The notes: generated by a model from the letters alone, not told the origin. A DNA stretch of 64,000 nt from [Phialemoniopsis] sp. UDSM-2020 (GCA_018873225.1 JAEILZ010000004.1:4464001-4528000), one strand, 5' to 3'. Counted from the first letter of the stretch, positions 10,527-22,013 are shown. Program-made: numbers and translations.

Positions 10527-11410
10527 ATGCCCATAATCCCCGAGCCCGTCACGACCATCCTGTCGCTCGTCAACGGCGGCATCGCCCTCGCCCAGTCCAT
10601 CTCGGCCCTTGCCAGCGCCCCAGACGAGGTCAAGGTCGCCGTCAGAACCCTCGCCACCGTGCAGGCCGAGATTCAGCGCGCCGCCGACCTGCGCAACCGC
10701 GCCTTTGACGTCACCAGCGCCGACGCCGGCGAGAGCGACACCTTTGTCATGGTGCAGACGGCGCTGCGCAACGCGGCGCAGACCGTCAAAGTCTGCGCCA
10801 AGACGCTCAACACCGAGTCCCTTGAGGAGAAGGTCTCGACGACGACGGTGACAGACCGCAAGAAAAAGAAGAAGCGCTCGACGACCCGGGTCCGCCTCAC
10901 CTGGGTCTTTGGCGGCAAGAGCACGTACGACGCCAACATGCAGAACCTGCAGATCCACCACCACAGCCTGGTGCACGCGACGGCGGTACTCGAGGAGAGG
11001 CTGAAGGAGATGGGCCAGAACCCGCCGCCGTTTGCCCTGCCGTTTGGCGATCTCGAGGAGGTCGGGAACTGCCAGCTCGGGCTCCCGAGCAGGGACGACA
11101 TTGCCTACTGGGTCGGTCCCAGGAGGAGCGGCGAGTTGCTGGCCGCGGAAGAAGATGATCAGAGTGTTGCCAGCAGTTCGGATAGTGTAAAGTCGGTGAA
11201 GGTTCACCATAGAGACCAAGGTTTGTTTGTCTTCATACAATGTGATAATCACACAATCGAGGTACATTGTGCTAACATCTTGTTTCCATTCTAGGCTCTC
11301 AGAACTTTGGAGGAACAGGACACCAGGATATCAGTGTCTTGGTCATTGACGCACCAGATAGTTCAGAGGTCGATAACATCTTTTTGGAAAGGCTCAAAGG
11401 TCAAGTCTAG
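10527..11410 (+). CDS. HeLo/SesA-like protein with amyloid-motif-like C-terminus
   Basis: Two exons (10527-11220, 11295-11410) and a 74-bp intron give 269 residues. Residues 1-200 are helical. They open with an amphipathic segment (PVTTILSLVNGGIALAQSIS), followed by helices with DEVKVAVRTLATVQAEIQ, a basic patch RKKKKKR (111-117), and VRLTWVFGGKSTYDANMQNL then QIHHHSLVHATAVLEERLKE. This W..(D/K)K....L..H...L..A.. pattern is what I know from fungal N-terminal effector domains (HeLo-like, SesA, PigL_N), which act in NLR-controlled cell death. Exon 2 begins with GSQNFGGTGHQDISV (residues 232-246). That is a Gln-Gly-Gly-Gln pseudo-palindrome like the short amyloid motifs (PP/RHIM type) at the C-terminus of HELLP proteins. 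Gene calling is confident, the domain class moderate, and the amyloid role is inference. Confidence 0.78.
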
Positions 11411-11497
11411 GACATCGACATCAGACTTTCTTATGCTATATATATACGCTATAACTCCAAGATTGCCACGGAAATGAACCACATGAAGTGAAGATAT

Positions 11498-12820
11498 TCA
11501 GGATGTTGTGTGCCTCGAATCTCGCTTCTTACGTGATGTTGTGTAGTGACTGCCGAAGGATCGGCTCGAGGAGGGTTTATGCTTCGATACACTGTCCGTG
11601 GTGGAAGTCCTCCTGATAGGTTGTTTGATAAAGTCCTCTGGCTCTCTGAGACCAGGGGATGCATTGCCAACCGTCGGCCTGTCGTTTCGCAAGGAATACG
11701 CATACGCAACACTTCCCTCGTATCGCACGTCACTAGTTGCGCCGACACTCGCAGCTCTTGCTTGCGTGCAGGATTCCGAGTTCTCGAGTGCCAGAAGCGA
11801 GGTCAAGCTCCGGACTCGAGACTCGAATAGGGCCATGCCCGGGCCAAGGTCTGCGATCTGTACCACGTTGAGCGGAGTCTCTGTACCGCCGACCTCGATG
11901 GGTAGCTCTATCAGCGCGGGAAACAAAACGATGGGCGGCGGACCGGTATCATAATGCGGGACACCCGTGTCTTTCCTCCTTGTGCTAGTTTCCTCTTTGA
12001 ATGTTTCCAGTGGAGGAAGTGCACTGGCTTCTGGGTGCCACTCAAACTTCCACGTGGACGGGTGAGCAAAGATCTTTTCACCAATATCTATCGACTTGTG
12101 TGCAATGGTGACGAGACTTGCGGTCCAAGCAGCCCTCTCGTCATCATCTGGAACTAGCCTGAACAACGACAGAAAGCGCATCAGGAGGTTCACGCAAGGG
12201 TATTCATCGTCTCGGATATCCTTCGAGGATGGTGCTAGGAAAAATGCTGTGATCATCCTCCAATGTGCAAGGGCGGCCTCATGCTCTGACGACAACGTAG
12301 TTGGTCAGTGAGAGGATCGGTTAATATGGAAATATCGACAAGATGGAGATTATGCACCTGGGCTTGGATCAGGCCTCAACCGTCGGAAGCGGTTGAGGAG
12401 TATGACAACGTCCCGGTCTAGAGAAGTCCCGTGGGGATGACCGAAGAAATCGATGCTCGAGAGCACCACTCTCGTGATGCATACCCGCAGGCCCAATTTT
12501 CTATACCTGGGTGCGTACAGCAGCTCCGCAAGCTCATCAAACTCCCGAGCCTCCTCAACGATACGGTATCGTCTCAAGTCCTTCCGTATCGACTCGCGGT
12601 CGTTTTGCAAACTGACACTCGCATCGTAGAAGGTCTGGACGTGCGAGTCAATCAGATTGCTCAACTGCATCCATGAGCGCTTGATGGAGCTCTCGTCGGG
12701 GGCTTGAAGGAGACAGTCGGTGTCGAGCTTGGGTATAGACACCGCGAAATTGCCCGTGGGCTGGACTGATCTCGTGCCAGATTCCCCTGGTAGTTCGGAC
12801 TTGGATGGATATTTGCCCAT
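11498..12820 (-). CDS. uncharacterised fungal protein
   Basis: Two exons (12358-12820, 11498-12285) and a 72-bp intron (GTGCAT..TCAG) that splits a Glu codon give 416 residues. The start is the ATG at 12820 (MGKYPSKSELPGE). Residues 1-280 look like a compact, mostly helical domain with many aromatics (SWMQLSNLIDSHVQTFYD, then the AHWRMITAFFLAPSS stretch, then RFLSLFRLVPDDDERAAWT). The last 130 residues are polar and Ser/Arg-rich (PSSSRSFGSHYTTSRKKRD), probably disordered and basic enough for nuclear or nucleic-acid contact. No signal peptide or membrane segment is seen. It is convergent with, and only 87 bp from, the HeLo-like gene. I recognise no family. Confidence 0.75.
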
Positions 12821-13656
12821 ATTACAAGTAGCTGAAAAATGGCAGAGACCAAGAAAGAGGCTTCTGATGTCAGCCGGAAGGGCAAAAGTTGCGAGATGTT
12901 TAGAAATGGTCGACAGGACAAACACAGGTAGAGTATCCTAGCCATGTCGGGCCTCGAGAAGGCGAGGCACAATGAAACGTCATCTGATGCTGCACGGCGC
13001 GGGCGATGCCTAATCACCCAAGCCCTCGCTGTGCACCCACCATTTGGGCAGACCGAGTCCTCCGAGCAGGCTGATTCGGCGCGGGCGGTGATGGGATGGG
13101 CGATTTGGGGGAAAGGGAGGGGTCGGAACGACCGACTGCATAAATGTTGCACAATCGCATCATGATGCTGACCTCCCAAATGCCGTCACCGAGTCGAGGA
13201 GCATCGCCTGGCATCGCTATTGGTCCCGGCCTGCATACATGGCTGGCCATGGCGGACAGCTGAGCAGCCAAGCGGGATGACTGTTTTCCGACGTCGTCTG
13301 CGCCAATGATACCGACGTATTCAGTATGCTACCAGTTCATGTTGATCATGCCAATAGAAAATCTGCCTGGCCCCTGGTGCGAATATGTCATGCAGACCGA
13401 CATCTGGACCTTGCTCGCCTGGAGCCTTGCCTTGTAGTCTCCTCCTATCACACACTGCGGCAGCCCGCTAGCCCTCAATCCCGCCATCTGCCGCTCTCCC
13501 TCTCTCGTTCTTTTGTATTTGTGCTCGGTCGGGTCACTTCGTCCTCCAAGAGCTTGGCACATCTCCGCAAACATAACTCTCAAGTGTCTGGGCCAGACAT
13601 CAACCAAATTTATCAGCAACAAGATCGGTGCGAGCATTGCATAATCGGACGCAAGC
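12821..13656. other. intergenic between divergent genes
   Basis: Shared upstream region of the 416-aa protein gene and the Hsp70-like gene. A pyrimidine-rich tract (ctctccctctctcgttctttt, near 13493) precedes the Hsp70-like start. No gene is seen. Confidence 0.5.
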
Positions 13657-15891
13657 ATGGCTTCCACAGAGCCGGACCTCACTGTGGGGATCGACTTTGG
13701 CATGACGTGCACTGGTAAGCTTTTTTGTCTCTCAAGCTGAAACCATTCTTGTAGCTGCATGCAGTCAATGTTGACATATTGACATCGGGCCCATCGCAGG
13801 CGTGGCATTTGCCAAGCGTGGACTGGACAGCCCGCGCATGGTTCAAGAGTGGCCTCTCCCACCGCGGAAACGCGGCACGCACAACAAGGTCCCGTCCACC
13901 TTGTTGTACGGCGAACACCATGCGGTCAAGGAATGGGGCTTCACCTGCCAAAACCACGATGGCACGATCGATTGGTTCAAGCGCTATCTCGAGGAGAAGT
14001 CTCTCAAGAACCTACACGATGTCTGCAGGAAGGAAGGTGTCGATCCCCCCTTCAAGTCCCTCAAGGATGTTCGCAAAATCTATGGTGACTATATGAAGTG
14101 CTTGTATCAGCATATCAGCAAATACTTCCAAAAGAACGATTCGTGGAAGGACAAATCCGTTGAGTTCATCTTTAGTCTTCCGGCTACGTTCCAGTCCTTG
14201 GAGGTGAGCAATGCGCTCATGGAACAAATAAAGAAGGCCGGCTTTGGGAGTGGCGGCAAGAGACACCACGTATCCTGGGGCCTGACGGAACCCCAGGCGT
14301 CTGCTGTCTATACAGCCTTGGAAGCCAACGTCACTTTCAGGAAGGACGATATCATCCTCGTGTGCGACGCTGGTGGAGGAACCACCGATCTGGCCCTTCT
14401 TCAACAGAACCGCGAAGACGGGCCGATAGATCTCAGGGAGCTCTCCATAATCCAGGGTAACAACACCGGGTCCACGAATATCGACCTGGCTTTCAAGAAG
14501 TTGGTAGAGGGACGTCTTGCCAAGTCGACTAGGCTAAAGTTCAAGAAGAATGCGGCCGCTACGATGATGCATAGCGACGAGTTTCAGACGTGGAAACACG
14601 AGTTTGGCAGCATTGAGGAGTCGCAATTTGAAACGGCCAGGGTGACGGTACCCATTGCCTCTGGAGGGAACGCGAGCACAAGCGCCGGTATAAGTGACGG
14701 AAAGATGAACATTTCTCAGTGAGTGCTTCCCTGTGATACTCTCCACAAGACACATCATTGCTGATATTGTCATGTTAGTAATGACCTTCGATCATTATTC
14801 GATCCCGAGGTCGACAAAATGATCCACTCCATCCGCCATATGATTGACCTCGCAACCAAGAAGGACCCGCGTAATAAACCGGTAAGTAGTAATATGGTTG
14901 GCCTCGGGCATCTGATCTCAAGATGGAAGCACAAAGCTATATGTATGCAATCTCGAAGAAGCTGACAAGGCTCTGTAGAATTGGCTGGTATTATCAGGCG
15001 GTCTTGGAAGCTCTGCCTATGTTAAGCAGCGGGTCAGAGCGGCTTTCCCAAGTCCACGCGTTGTCGTTGCCGACGAAGATGAACCGTAAGCCTTCGCTGT
15101 CAGACATACAGAGATGTAACGAAGACTGATCCGTTTGTCCAAATAGCCAACTGGCGGTGGTAAAAGGCTTGGTGCATGATCGCAAGCTCAGGGCCAAGAG
15201 CGGCAAGTCGGCCTTGAGGATCAGGAAAGCTCGTGCTTCATACGGCGTCATCACAGAAGAGCGCTATGACAAGCGTCTTGAAGCTCACGCAGGCAAGCAT
15301 CCCGTGATATCGAAAATCGACGGCAGCGAAATGGTCGAGAATTTGGTCGTGTGGGTTATCAAGAAGGTAAGCAGATACATCACTGCCTTGCATCTTGAAT
15401 TGATGCTCAAGGCCGGAAACAGGGCGACGATATAGACACGGATGCAAACGACAAAAAGAAGGGCTTTGGTAAAGTCACAAACACACTCGACAGCCCCATA
15501 GTATCGAAACGCACTCTGGTGATATGTCACAAGAGCAAAGATGAGCTTCCGCATGATGCAGACGACGGTATGATCTCCAATTGGGCACATTCGACTTCTG
15601 TCCTCCTAAACTGACACTAATTCGGTTCTCACAGTGGATGTCCTACCGTTGTGCGTTGTAGAGTCAGTTCTAGACAAGAAGCACGCCCGCTGGAGGCACG
15701 TCAAGAAGTCTGGGTTTCGCAATCCATTCAAGGCAGCCGGAGGGTTTTGGGAGATCGAGTACGAAGTAAGATTCGTCATCGGAGCAATCGATGCCCGCTT
15801 CGAGTTGTGGATTGGGAACCGCGAATATGCAGGGAAGAACTCGTTCAAGGTGGAGTGGGAGGACCAAGGGTTGAGGTCTGCCTCGAATTGA
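13657..15891 (+). CDS. Hsp70-like / actin-fold ATPase protein
   Basis: Seven exons (13657-13714, 13800-14718, 14779-14881, 14979-15085, 15147-15366, 15423-15567, 15635-15891) with introns of 56-97 bp give 602 residues. The actin/Hsp70 ATPase signatures are in order. Phosphate-1 is TVGIDFGMTCTGVAFAK, split by intron 1. Phosphate-2 is VCDAGGGTTDLAL. The adenosine motif is VLSGGLGSSAYVKQRV. The N-terminal nucleotide-binding half is followed by about 200 residues unlike the canonical Hsp70 substrate domain, and no EEVD tail is present. This fits the divergent HspA12-like group expanded in filamentous fungi, often annotated simply as Hsp70-family protein. ATP binding is likely. Substrates are unknown, and general chaperone function should not be assumed. 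Confidence 0.88.
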
Positions 15892-16655
15892 GGGTCTGGT
15901 ATATGTAAGAGCTTTGATATTGGGTCGGTCTCAATCGTCATCAAGTATAGGTGTTCGTGCGGTTATCGGTTGTAGGAGCAATCTTCCGAGTGTAATTAGC
16001 ACGAGAGAGACATGGAAGTTTCTCTGCCCATCACAAGTGTATACAGTGTTGAGTAGGACCATTTTATACATTGTAGGTTCGCAAGTAAAATATATGAATA
16101 TCTTTAAAGAGGGAGATACTTGTGTTCATACTGTAAATATTGTGTTCCTAAAGCTTGTCACGAGAGAATGACATCTAGAGCATGTCCTGTCTCGGCGCTA
16201 AAGAATTCCACCAGACAGGCTCAGGTGAGGTTTAGGCGCGGCTTAGGTGTTGCTTAGCCAGAATTGGAAGTTGCTCAGGTCTGTTCGACCGTGATGTGTG
16301 GAAGCTGGGCTGGCGGCGGGCGGACGGGGCACGACTTGAAGACCAAAAATGGAATTTGGAAGGGTTTGTTTCCGACGTCGGCTTTATCCCGACTTTGTTG
16401 GTAACTGCAGGGTTGGTTGGTGAGGGTCTAAAATCCGAAAGTCCGTCCCCGCCGGGCCCGCCGGATCTCCGGTTCAAATCAGTCTGTCTCAATGCTGACA
16501 TTCGTCCGGCCGGTGGATCTCACCCAATAGACTTAGATTGCCCAAGCCGTAGAAGTTGTTGGACAGCACACCTCAACCCAGTCGCTGGCATCACCATTAT
16601 TCACCATCTATTACAAGACAACCACTCTAACCGGGCAGCATCGCGATCAAGTAGA
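15892..16655. other. intergenic, no gene seen
   Basis: The 3' flank of the Hsp70-like gene and promoter of the Zn2Cys6 gene. No supported open frame. Confidence 0.5.
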
Positions 16656-18686
16656 ATGGATGTAACCAGCGGTCAAGCACCATTGTCACTTCGTGGACCT
16701 GGAGGGAAAGCCTGTGCTAACTGTGCCCGGGTGAAGTGCAAGTGCATCGCTCGCCTAGACGGCAACAGCTGCGAGAGGTCGGTGATGACTACTCAAGCTG
16801 GCAACTGCCCGTGACAGCAAACTTACTCACCCTCCATTCCAGGTGCCACCGCTTGAGTAAGGCATGTGTGCCCTCTCCCTCGGCGAAACGACGCGGCCCG
16901 AAGCGCGCCGATGCATCACGCTCGGCAGCACTCGAGAAGAAGCTTGATGATCTCTTGTCTTTGATGAAAGTTCAGCAGACTCCGGCAGATATGGCACGCG
17001 TGCCTACCGATCTCGTGGACACTCTTGATCGCAGTAGCTACGATGATGACGCTTCACCCACGTTGACGGATAATACGTCGCCAGGGTTTCGAAGTGAAAT
17101 TTGCTTCGACGAATCTAGTCTCGAAGAGGCCGATGATCGTTTCAAGCGCTTCCAGGAGGAGATGATGGTAAGTGCCGTTCTCTCAGGCCTGACCACATCA
17201 GACTCGGACTCATCATGTTTCAGCCATTGTGCCCCTATATTTATATCCCTTCAAAGTCGAATCCGACAACGTTTCGTCAACGGTACCCGTTTCTTTGGCT
17301 GGCTATAATGAGTGTCACATCCAGTTCTCCAAAGGAAAGATACGCCCTTGGAAGTCAGGTTCGGAACATCATCGTCAACAAGATAGTCGCAGGAGGTGCG
17401 AGAGGCATGGATATGTTGCTTGGAGTGCTTACATATCTTACTTGGTAAGAACATAGGCCAGCGCTTTCGACACTCGCGGGCTGGACTGACTCAGTACAGG
17501 ATACACTTATTTCCGATGGACAAGCTCTTCACGTCCATGGCATCTCAAATCACCGTGTCTCTGATCTACGACATGGGGTTGCATATGCCACCACCTGAAC
17601 AGCCCTCCAAAGTCGGGATGCTCCTGAAACGGAAAGGGTTTGGGCTACTGCCACAATTTCGAACTGCGCGTACGATGGAAGATCGACGAGCTCTTCTGGG
17701 CGCGTATGTTGTTACGAACATGTAAGTGCACACTGCCAATCCCATTTGGAATTGACTAGCTGATGATCCGCAGGACATGCAATGCCTTCAGATCTGCTGA
17801 GGGGCTGCACTGGTCGGCTTATTTCGATGAAAGCATGAACTATCTTACTCAGAATAGCAGCGAATCTCAAGATCTCACCCTCGTCACCCAGGTCAAGTTG
17901 CAGTTGATGATCAATCAGCTTCGGTCTACCTACCGCGGGGGTATCAACGTCGAGATACCTATCTGTTATCATGACACGCTCCGTTCGCAACTCGATAACA
18001 TCCTAGCACCCGGTAGTAGAGCAAGCAATGTCATCGAGAATGACTGTGAGTAACTAGCTATACATTGTAGGACACTTGACTAATATATGATAGCGACGAT
18101 GATGATGCTGTATCATTTCATCATGCTTATGATCCATGAGTCCCTGCTGGTCAAGCCTCCATCGTCCACCCATACAGACATGAAGACCCTTCAAATATAC
18201 CAGCATATCATCAACTCCATTCAATCCTGGCTGGAGCTATACTTTTCCATTCCAGTAGACCGCTTGTTATACTTGCCGTCTAGCGTATATAGCCAACTTT
18301 ACTACGTCATGGTGTTTTTGTACAGAATCGCCTCTTTCAAGGTCCCATTCTGCGACTCGCTCATGACAGACGCGTCTGTAGAGCTGGAGCCGATGTTGGA
18401 CAAGGTGATAGACAAGTTTGAGCAGGCAGAAGCCGCAGCGTCGCTCAGAGCGGCCCCGGACAGTGGCGCAGACGAGGCTTTTCTGTTCGGTATACAGAAG
18501 TTCAGTGCGCTCAAGACGGTGTGGCAGAGCGAGTCAGGATCTAGGGAAGAGGGCGAAGAAGAGAATTTGGCTCCTTTTGAGCAGGATGCGATGATGGGTG
18601 CGCCGGGGCCAGAGTTTACACCGTTCCTGATGGAGCCGGTGTCCTTTTCCCCGTTTCCGGCCGGTTTTGATGACCTTCCTTGGTAA
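16656..18686 (+). CDS. Zn2Cys6 transcription factor
   Basis: Six exons (16656-16777, 16843-17167, 17224-17444, 17500-17721, 17774-18045, 18094-18686) with introns of 48-65 bp give 584 residues. The binuclear zinc cluster spans residues 20-49 (C20, C23, C30, C39, C42, C49) and is interrupted by intron 1. An additional Cys at 28 makes a CKC pair. After a basic linker (AKRRGPKRAD) comes a short coiled coil (SAALEKKLDDLLSLMK), the usual dimerisation element, then an acidic region. The fungal regulator middle region follows (PFLWLAIMSVTSSSPKERY...), and the C-terminus is acidic and Phe/Pro-rich, ending DDLPW, a plausible activation tail. It is a nuclear DNA-binding regulator. Its targets are unknown; the secretory lipase downstream on the same strand is only a neighbour. 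Confidence 0.88.
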
Positions 18687-19382
18687 CGCCCATGATCAAT
18701 AACATCTTGTGGCGCATGATGATTCATTGGCTCCTTTCAGAAAGGCAACGGCAGTAAATGGCGTACTAGTTCCGCACTGTGAGGTTTTGGATCCCATACC
18801 GAGGTACCACTGATACCACGCCTCGACGAGGTTTTAATGGCTTGCCTGGTGTAGGCAGTGGGATAATCTTTCACCTGCAGTAGTTTGATCTAGGCTCTTT
18901 TAAATGTTGCAATTGGTCCAACATGCACTTGGCAACGAGAGTATCTAGAATTAATGTCTTGTCCATTTGCAGTGCTTCTTGGTAACGGAATGTTTGACGT
19001 GGTCTTGAGGTGGGCCGAATGAACAGATCCATGGCACTCGGACTTAGTACGGAACTACGCAACCTAAACCTCCTGCTTACACTGTTGTTGCCTTCCGTAG
19101 GATGATTGAGTCGGTCCAAAATGCATAGCACGAACGGCCGAGGGAATCCGATCAACATGCCCCATCTTCTACAAACATGTCCGTACGTTCCTGCGGGAGA
19201 ACCGGAAACCCGTAGCCGGATCACCTTACACGACGTTGCTAGTCAGCTGTCACCCTCTATGCTAATGCTAGGTAGATACATCTAAGATGTGATATAAATG
19301 ATATATAAGTCGTGAAGAGTATCCTCCACCGAGCCAGACTCTTTCACCATCTCAAGCCACGGCAGTAGATCTGATACTTAAC
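18687..19382. other. intergenic, no gene seen
   Basis: Region between two + strand genes. A 117-codon minus-strand frame (18871-19224) has no recognisable domain. The end of the stretch carries the TATA region of the lipase gene. Confidence 0.5.
19302..19309 (+). promoter_or_regulatory. TATA box of secretory lipase gene
   Basis: TATATAAG lies about 74 bp upstream of the lipase ATG at 19383, and a second TATAAA-like stretch sits just before it. Confidence 0.5.
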
Positions 19383-20702
19383 ATGAGCGGGAAACTACTT
19401 TGTTATGTCTTCGCCCTGGCGAGCATTTGGTTCAGTCCCTCGGCCGCCACAACCGATCGCGCCTCTGAACTCCACAGACGAACATCATCTCCGGGACCCG
19501 TCCCGCCAACACAGGACCCGTGGTATACTGCACCAGCCGGATATGAGGAGACGAGGCCGGGAACGGTATTGCGCGTGCGGGCTGCTCCAGGAAACCTGAG
19601 CGAGATCATCGGCAGCTGCTCTGCAACTTACAACATCCTCTTTCGTACAACCGATAGCCAGTACAAGCCGACGTGGGCGGTCACAACTCTTCTCGTCCCG
19701 GAGCTTGGCTTCGACGGCACCGCACAATCACCATTCAACAACTCTGCTCTACTGTCTTACCACGTGCCGTACGATTCTGCTGCCGTCGATGCGAGCCCTA
19801 GCTACACCCTCTACGACACCAGATACGCAGAGCAGCTTCGTGCTGCGCTCGAGATTGGGCTATTTGTTTCTGTGCCCGACTACGAAGGGCCGCTGGGCTC
19901 CTTCACGGCTGGCGTCATCTCCGGACACGCCTCCATCGACTCAATTCGCGCCGTTCTCTCTCTGGGGCTGGGTATGAACACTACCTCGCCACGCGTTGCC
20001 CTATGGGGCTACTCTGGCGGCGCGCTGGGTGCAGAGTGGGCAGCGGAGTTGCAAGTCCAGTACGCACCAGAACTGTCCGGCATCATCGTCGGTGCTGCCC
20101 TAGGAGGCCTGACGCCAAACGTCACCAGCTCCATCGAGACTGTGGAAGGAACCGGCTTCGCTGGCCTGACGCCGAGTGCTCTCCTAGGACTGACCAGTCA
20201 GTACCCCGCGGCGCACGAGTACCTGCTTTCCCAGCTCAAGACTTCCGGACCTTACAACAGGACCGGGTTTCTTGCTGCCCAGTATCTAGACGTGGCGACG
20301 GCTGGTGCTAAATATGCTGGCGAGAAAATTGGCGAGTACTTTGAGAATGGTCTTGCAATCCTGCAAGCGCCCGAGCTGCAGGATATGTTCAATCGCGACG
20401 GGGTCATGGGATATCATGGCGTTCCTCAGATGCCTCTGTTCTCGTACATGACTGTACTGGACGAGGTCAGCAACATCGCCAACACGGATGTCTTGATGGA
20501 GCGATACTGCCAGATGGGCGCCAATATCCTGTACGAGAGAAACTCGGTCGGCCTGCACCTCGAGGAAGCCGTCAACAGTCTGTCGGCGGCGATGCAGTGG
20601 CTGACCGCTGTGCTGTCGGGCTCCTATGCTGAGCAGTACAATACTGTTGGATGCACCGTCCGGAACGTCACGAGGCAAGCCACTGCTAGCCATAGACTGT
20701 AA
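19383..20702 (+). CDS. secretory lipase (LIP family)
   Basis: An intronless 439-residue protein. The signal peptide is MSGKLLCYVFALASIWFSPSAA, followed by a short propeptide-like stretch. The body follows the secretory lipase family (PF03583, the family of Candida LIP enzymes). It runs from DPWYTAPAGYEETRPGTVLR, through a LVPELG strand and the SVPDYEGPLGSFTAG motif, to the nucleophile elbow WGYSGGALGAEW with Ser211. A late IANTDVLMERYCQMGAN segment and a His-bearing SVGLHLEEAV near the C-terminus (candidate region for the catalytic Asp and His) complete it. Cysteines are available for disulfides, and several N-glycosylation sites (NLS, NNS, NTT, NVT) fit secretion. The expected activity is hydrolysis of triacylglycerols or other esters outside the cell. 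Length is typical of the family. Confidence 0.92.
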   Translation: MSGKLLCYVFALASIWFSPSAATTDRASELHRRTSSPGPVPPTQDPWYTAPAGYEETRPGTVLRVRAAPGNLSEIIGSCSATYNILFRTTDSQYKPTWAVTTLLVPELGFDGTAQSPFNNSALLSYHVPYDSAAVDASPSYTLYDTRYAEQLRAALEIGLFVSVPDYEGPLGSFTAGVISGHASIDSIRAVLSLGLGMNTTSPRVALWGYSGGALGAEWAAELQVQYAPELSGIIVGAALGGLTPNVTSSIETVEGTGFAGLTPSALLGLTSQYPAAHEYLLSQLKTSGPYNRTGFLAAQYLDVATAGAKYAGEKIGEYFENGLAILQAPELQDMFNRDGVMGYHGVPQMPLFSYMTVLDEVSNIANTDVLMERYCQMGANILYERNSVGLHLEEAVNSLSAAMQWLTAVLSGSYAEQYNTVGCTVRNVTRQATASHRL

Positions 20703-21437
20703 AGCAAGCATTGGTGTAATAGTCGTAGCATGGCAATTTCAAAACTCCCCTCCAAACAACAGAATTCCATGATCTCATCTCTTCGAATTGTCGTGATTAC
20801 CTAACAAAAGGTCTTGGCGGCGCATGAAAACCCGCGACAGAAGCGACCAGGACGGGAGACGTTGACGGTTTCAGATCCGCGCCCCCTTGACGGGATCCCT
20901 GTTTCAGCCTCACGACAACCGCCCATCTCGACCTCGATCCAGCACCACCAGCCCGAAAAACACAGCCGGAATCTACTTTTGTAGAGGCGCTTAACAGCAA
21001 TTAGGAGTACTCCTTGGGCCGTGCAGTGACGGCATCGCACGGTTTGGTAGGTGAGGTAGACAGCGCCCCGGAGGCCCTGGTCGGTCTCAGATGTCAAAAG
21101 GTTTGGAGCTGCCCGGGGCCGCACCGACCAGGTCTTGGTCCGTCCCAAGGGTAGCTGCCTTTGTCTCCTTTCGTCTCCATTTGTTCTCCTCTCCTTTCCC
21201 TCTTCTTCCACACCACCATTCTCTGCTTGTTCGCGATATCCTGTTCGTCTGCTTTTGTGTTCGCGGTCGTTGCCTTTCGTTCTTCGATTCTCTTCTTTCA
21301 ACTTTGTGGCCGGACCACCTTCGCTTCTTATCCTCTCTAGCCACTTTCCTCGTACAAAGACCTACCTAATCGACCGGTCTCTCTCTCTTTTCTCTGGCAG
21401 TGCCATATTTCTCGAACACCAACTACAAAAAGCCAAG
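20703..21437. other. promoter and pyrimidine-rich leader
   Basis: No gene. From about 21160 to 21420 the + strand is strikingly rich in C and T (repeated ctcctctc, ttctt, tctctctct). This is characteristic of promoters or leaders of highly expressed fungal genes and leads into the GPI protein start at 21438. Confidence 0.6.
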
Positions 21438-22013
21438 ATGATCTCTCGCATCTCCATCCTCGCCTGCCTGCTCTGGGCCCTGGCCCTCGTCCAGGCCTAC
21501 CAGACAGCCGACTCGCTCGACATCAACGACCTCGAGACCCGGCAGACCACCAACGTCATCCCCGGCACCAACACGGGGAACACGGGCGTGGGCAACACGG
21601 GCGTGGGCGCCAACGCGGGCACCGGCACGACCGCTGGTGGCCAAAACTCCAATGTCGGCATGACCGTCATGCCGGCGACCTGCCTCGAGTACTCGCGCGT
21701 GGCCAACTACTCGACGATCGGGCAGAACAGCACGCTGCGCGCGTCCTTCCAGCAGGCGAGCCCGATGGGCACCGACCAGGCCAGCGGCATCCTCGACACG
21801 GCGACGGCCAAGCTGCCCGAGTACAAGTTCAACGTCGCCGTTAACGCGCGCTGCGGCAACCTGTCCGAGGTGGCGGTGCTCGCGGCCGAGGCCAACTTCA
21901 CGCAGGGTATTGTGGCTGGGTTCAGGATAAACGCTGCGGCTGGGAGTGCGCCTCTGGGAATGGGGGTTATGGTTGCTGGGTTGGTTCTTGCTGTGGGTAT
22001 GGTTGTTGCTTGA
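21438..22013 (+). CDS. GPI-anchored cell-surface protein
   Basis: A single exon of 191 residues. The start ATG (AAGATGATC) opens a signal peptide (MISRISILACLLWALALVQA). Then comes an RQ site typical of Kex2-type processing (LETRQTTN), a Gly/Asn/Thr-rich repeat of NTGVG units, and a small domain with two cysteines (ATCLEYSRVANYSTIG and NARCGNLSEVAV). Several N-glycosylation sites (NYS, NST, NLS, NFT) are present. The C-terminus is a small-residue stretch (NAAAGSAPLG) and a hydrophobic tail, MGVMVAGLVLAVGMVVA, that ends the protein. This is the expected GPI-attachment signal. Wall or membrane location is well supported; function is unknown. Confidence 0.82.
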   Translation: MISRISILACLLWALALVQAYQTADSLDINDLETRQTTNVIPGTNTGNTGVGNTGVGANAGTGTTAGGQNSNVGMTVMPATCLEYSRVANYSTIGQNSTLRASFQQASPMGTDQASGILDTATAKLPEYKFNVAVNARCGNLSEVAVLAAEANFTQGIVAGFRINAAAGSAPLGMGVMVAGLVLAVGMVVA

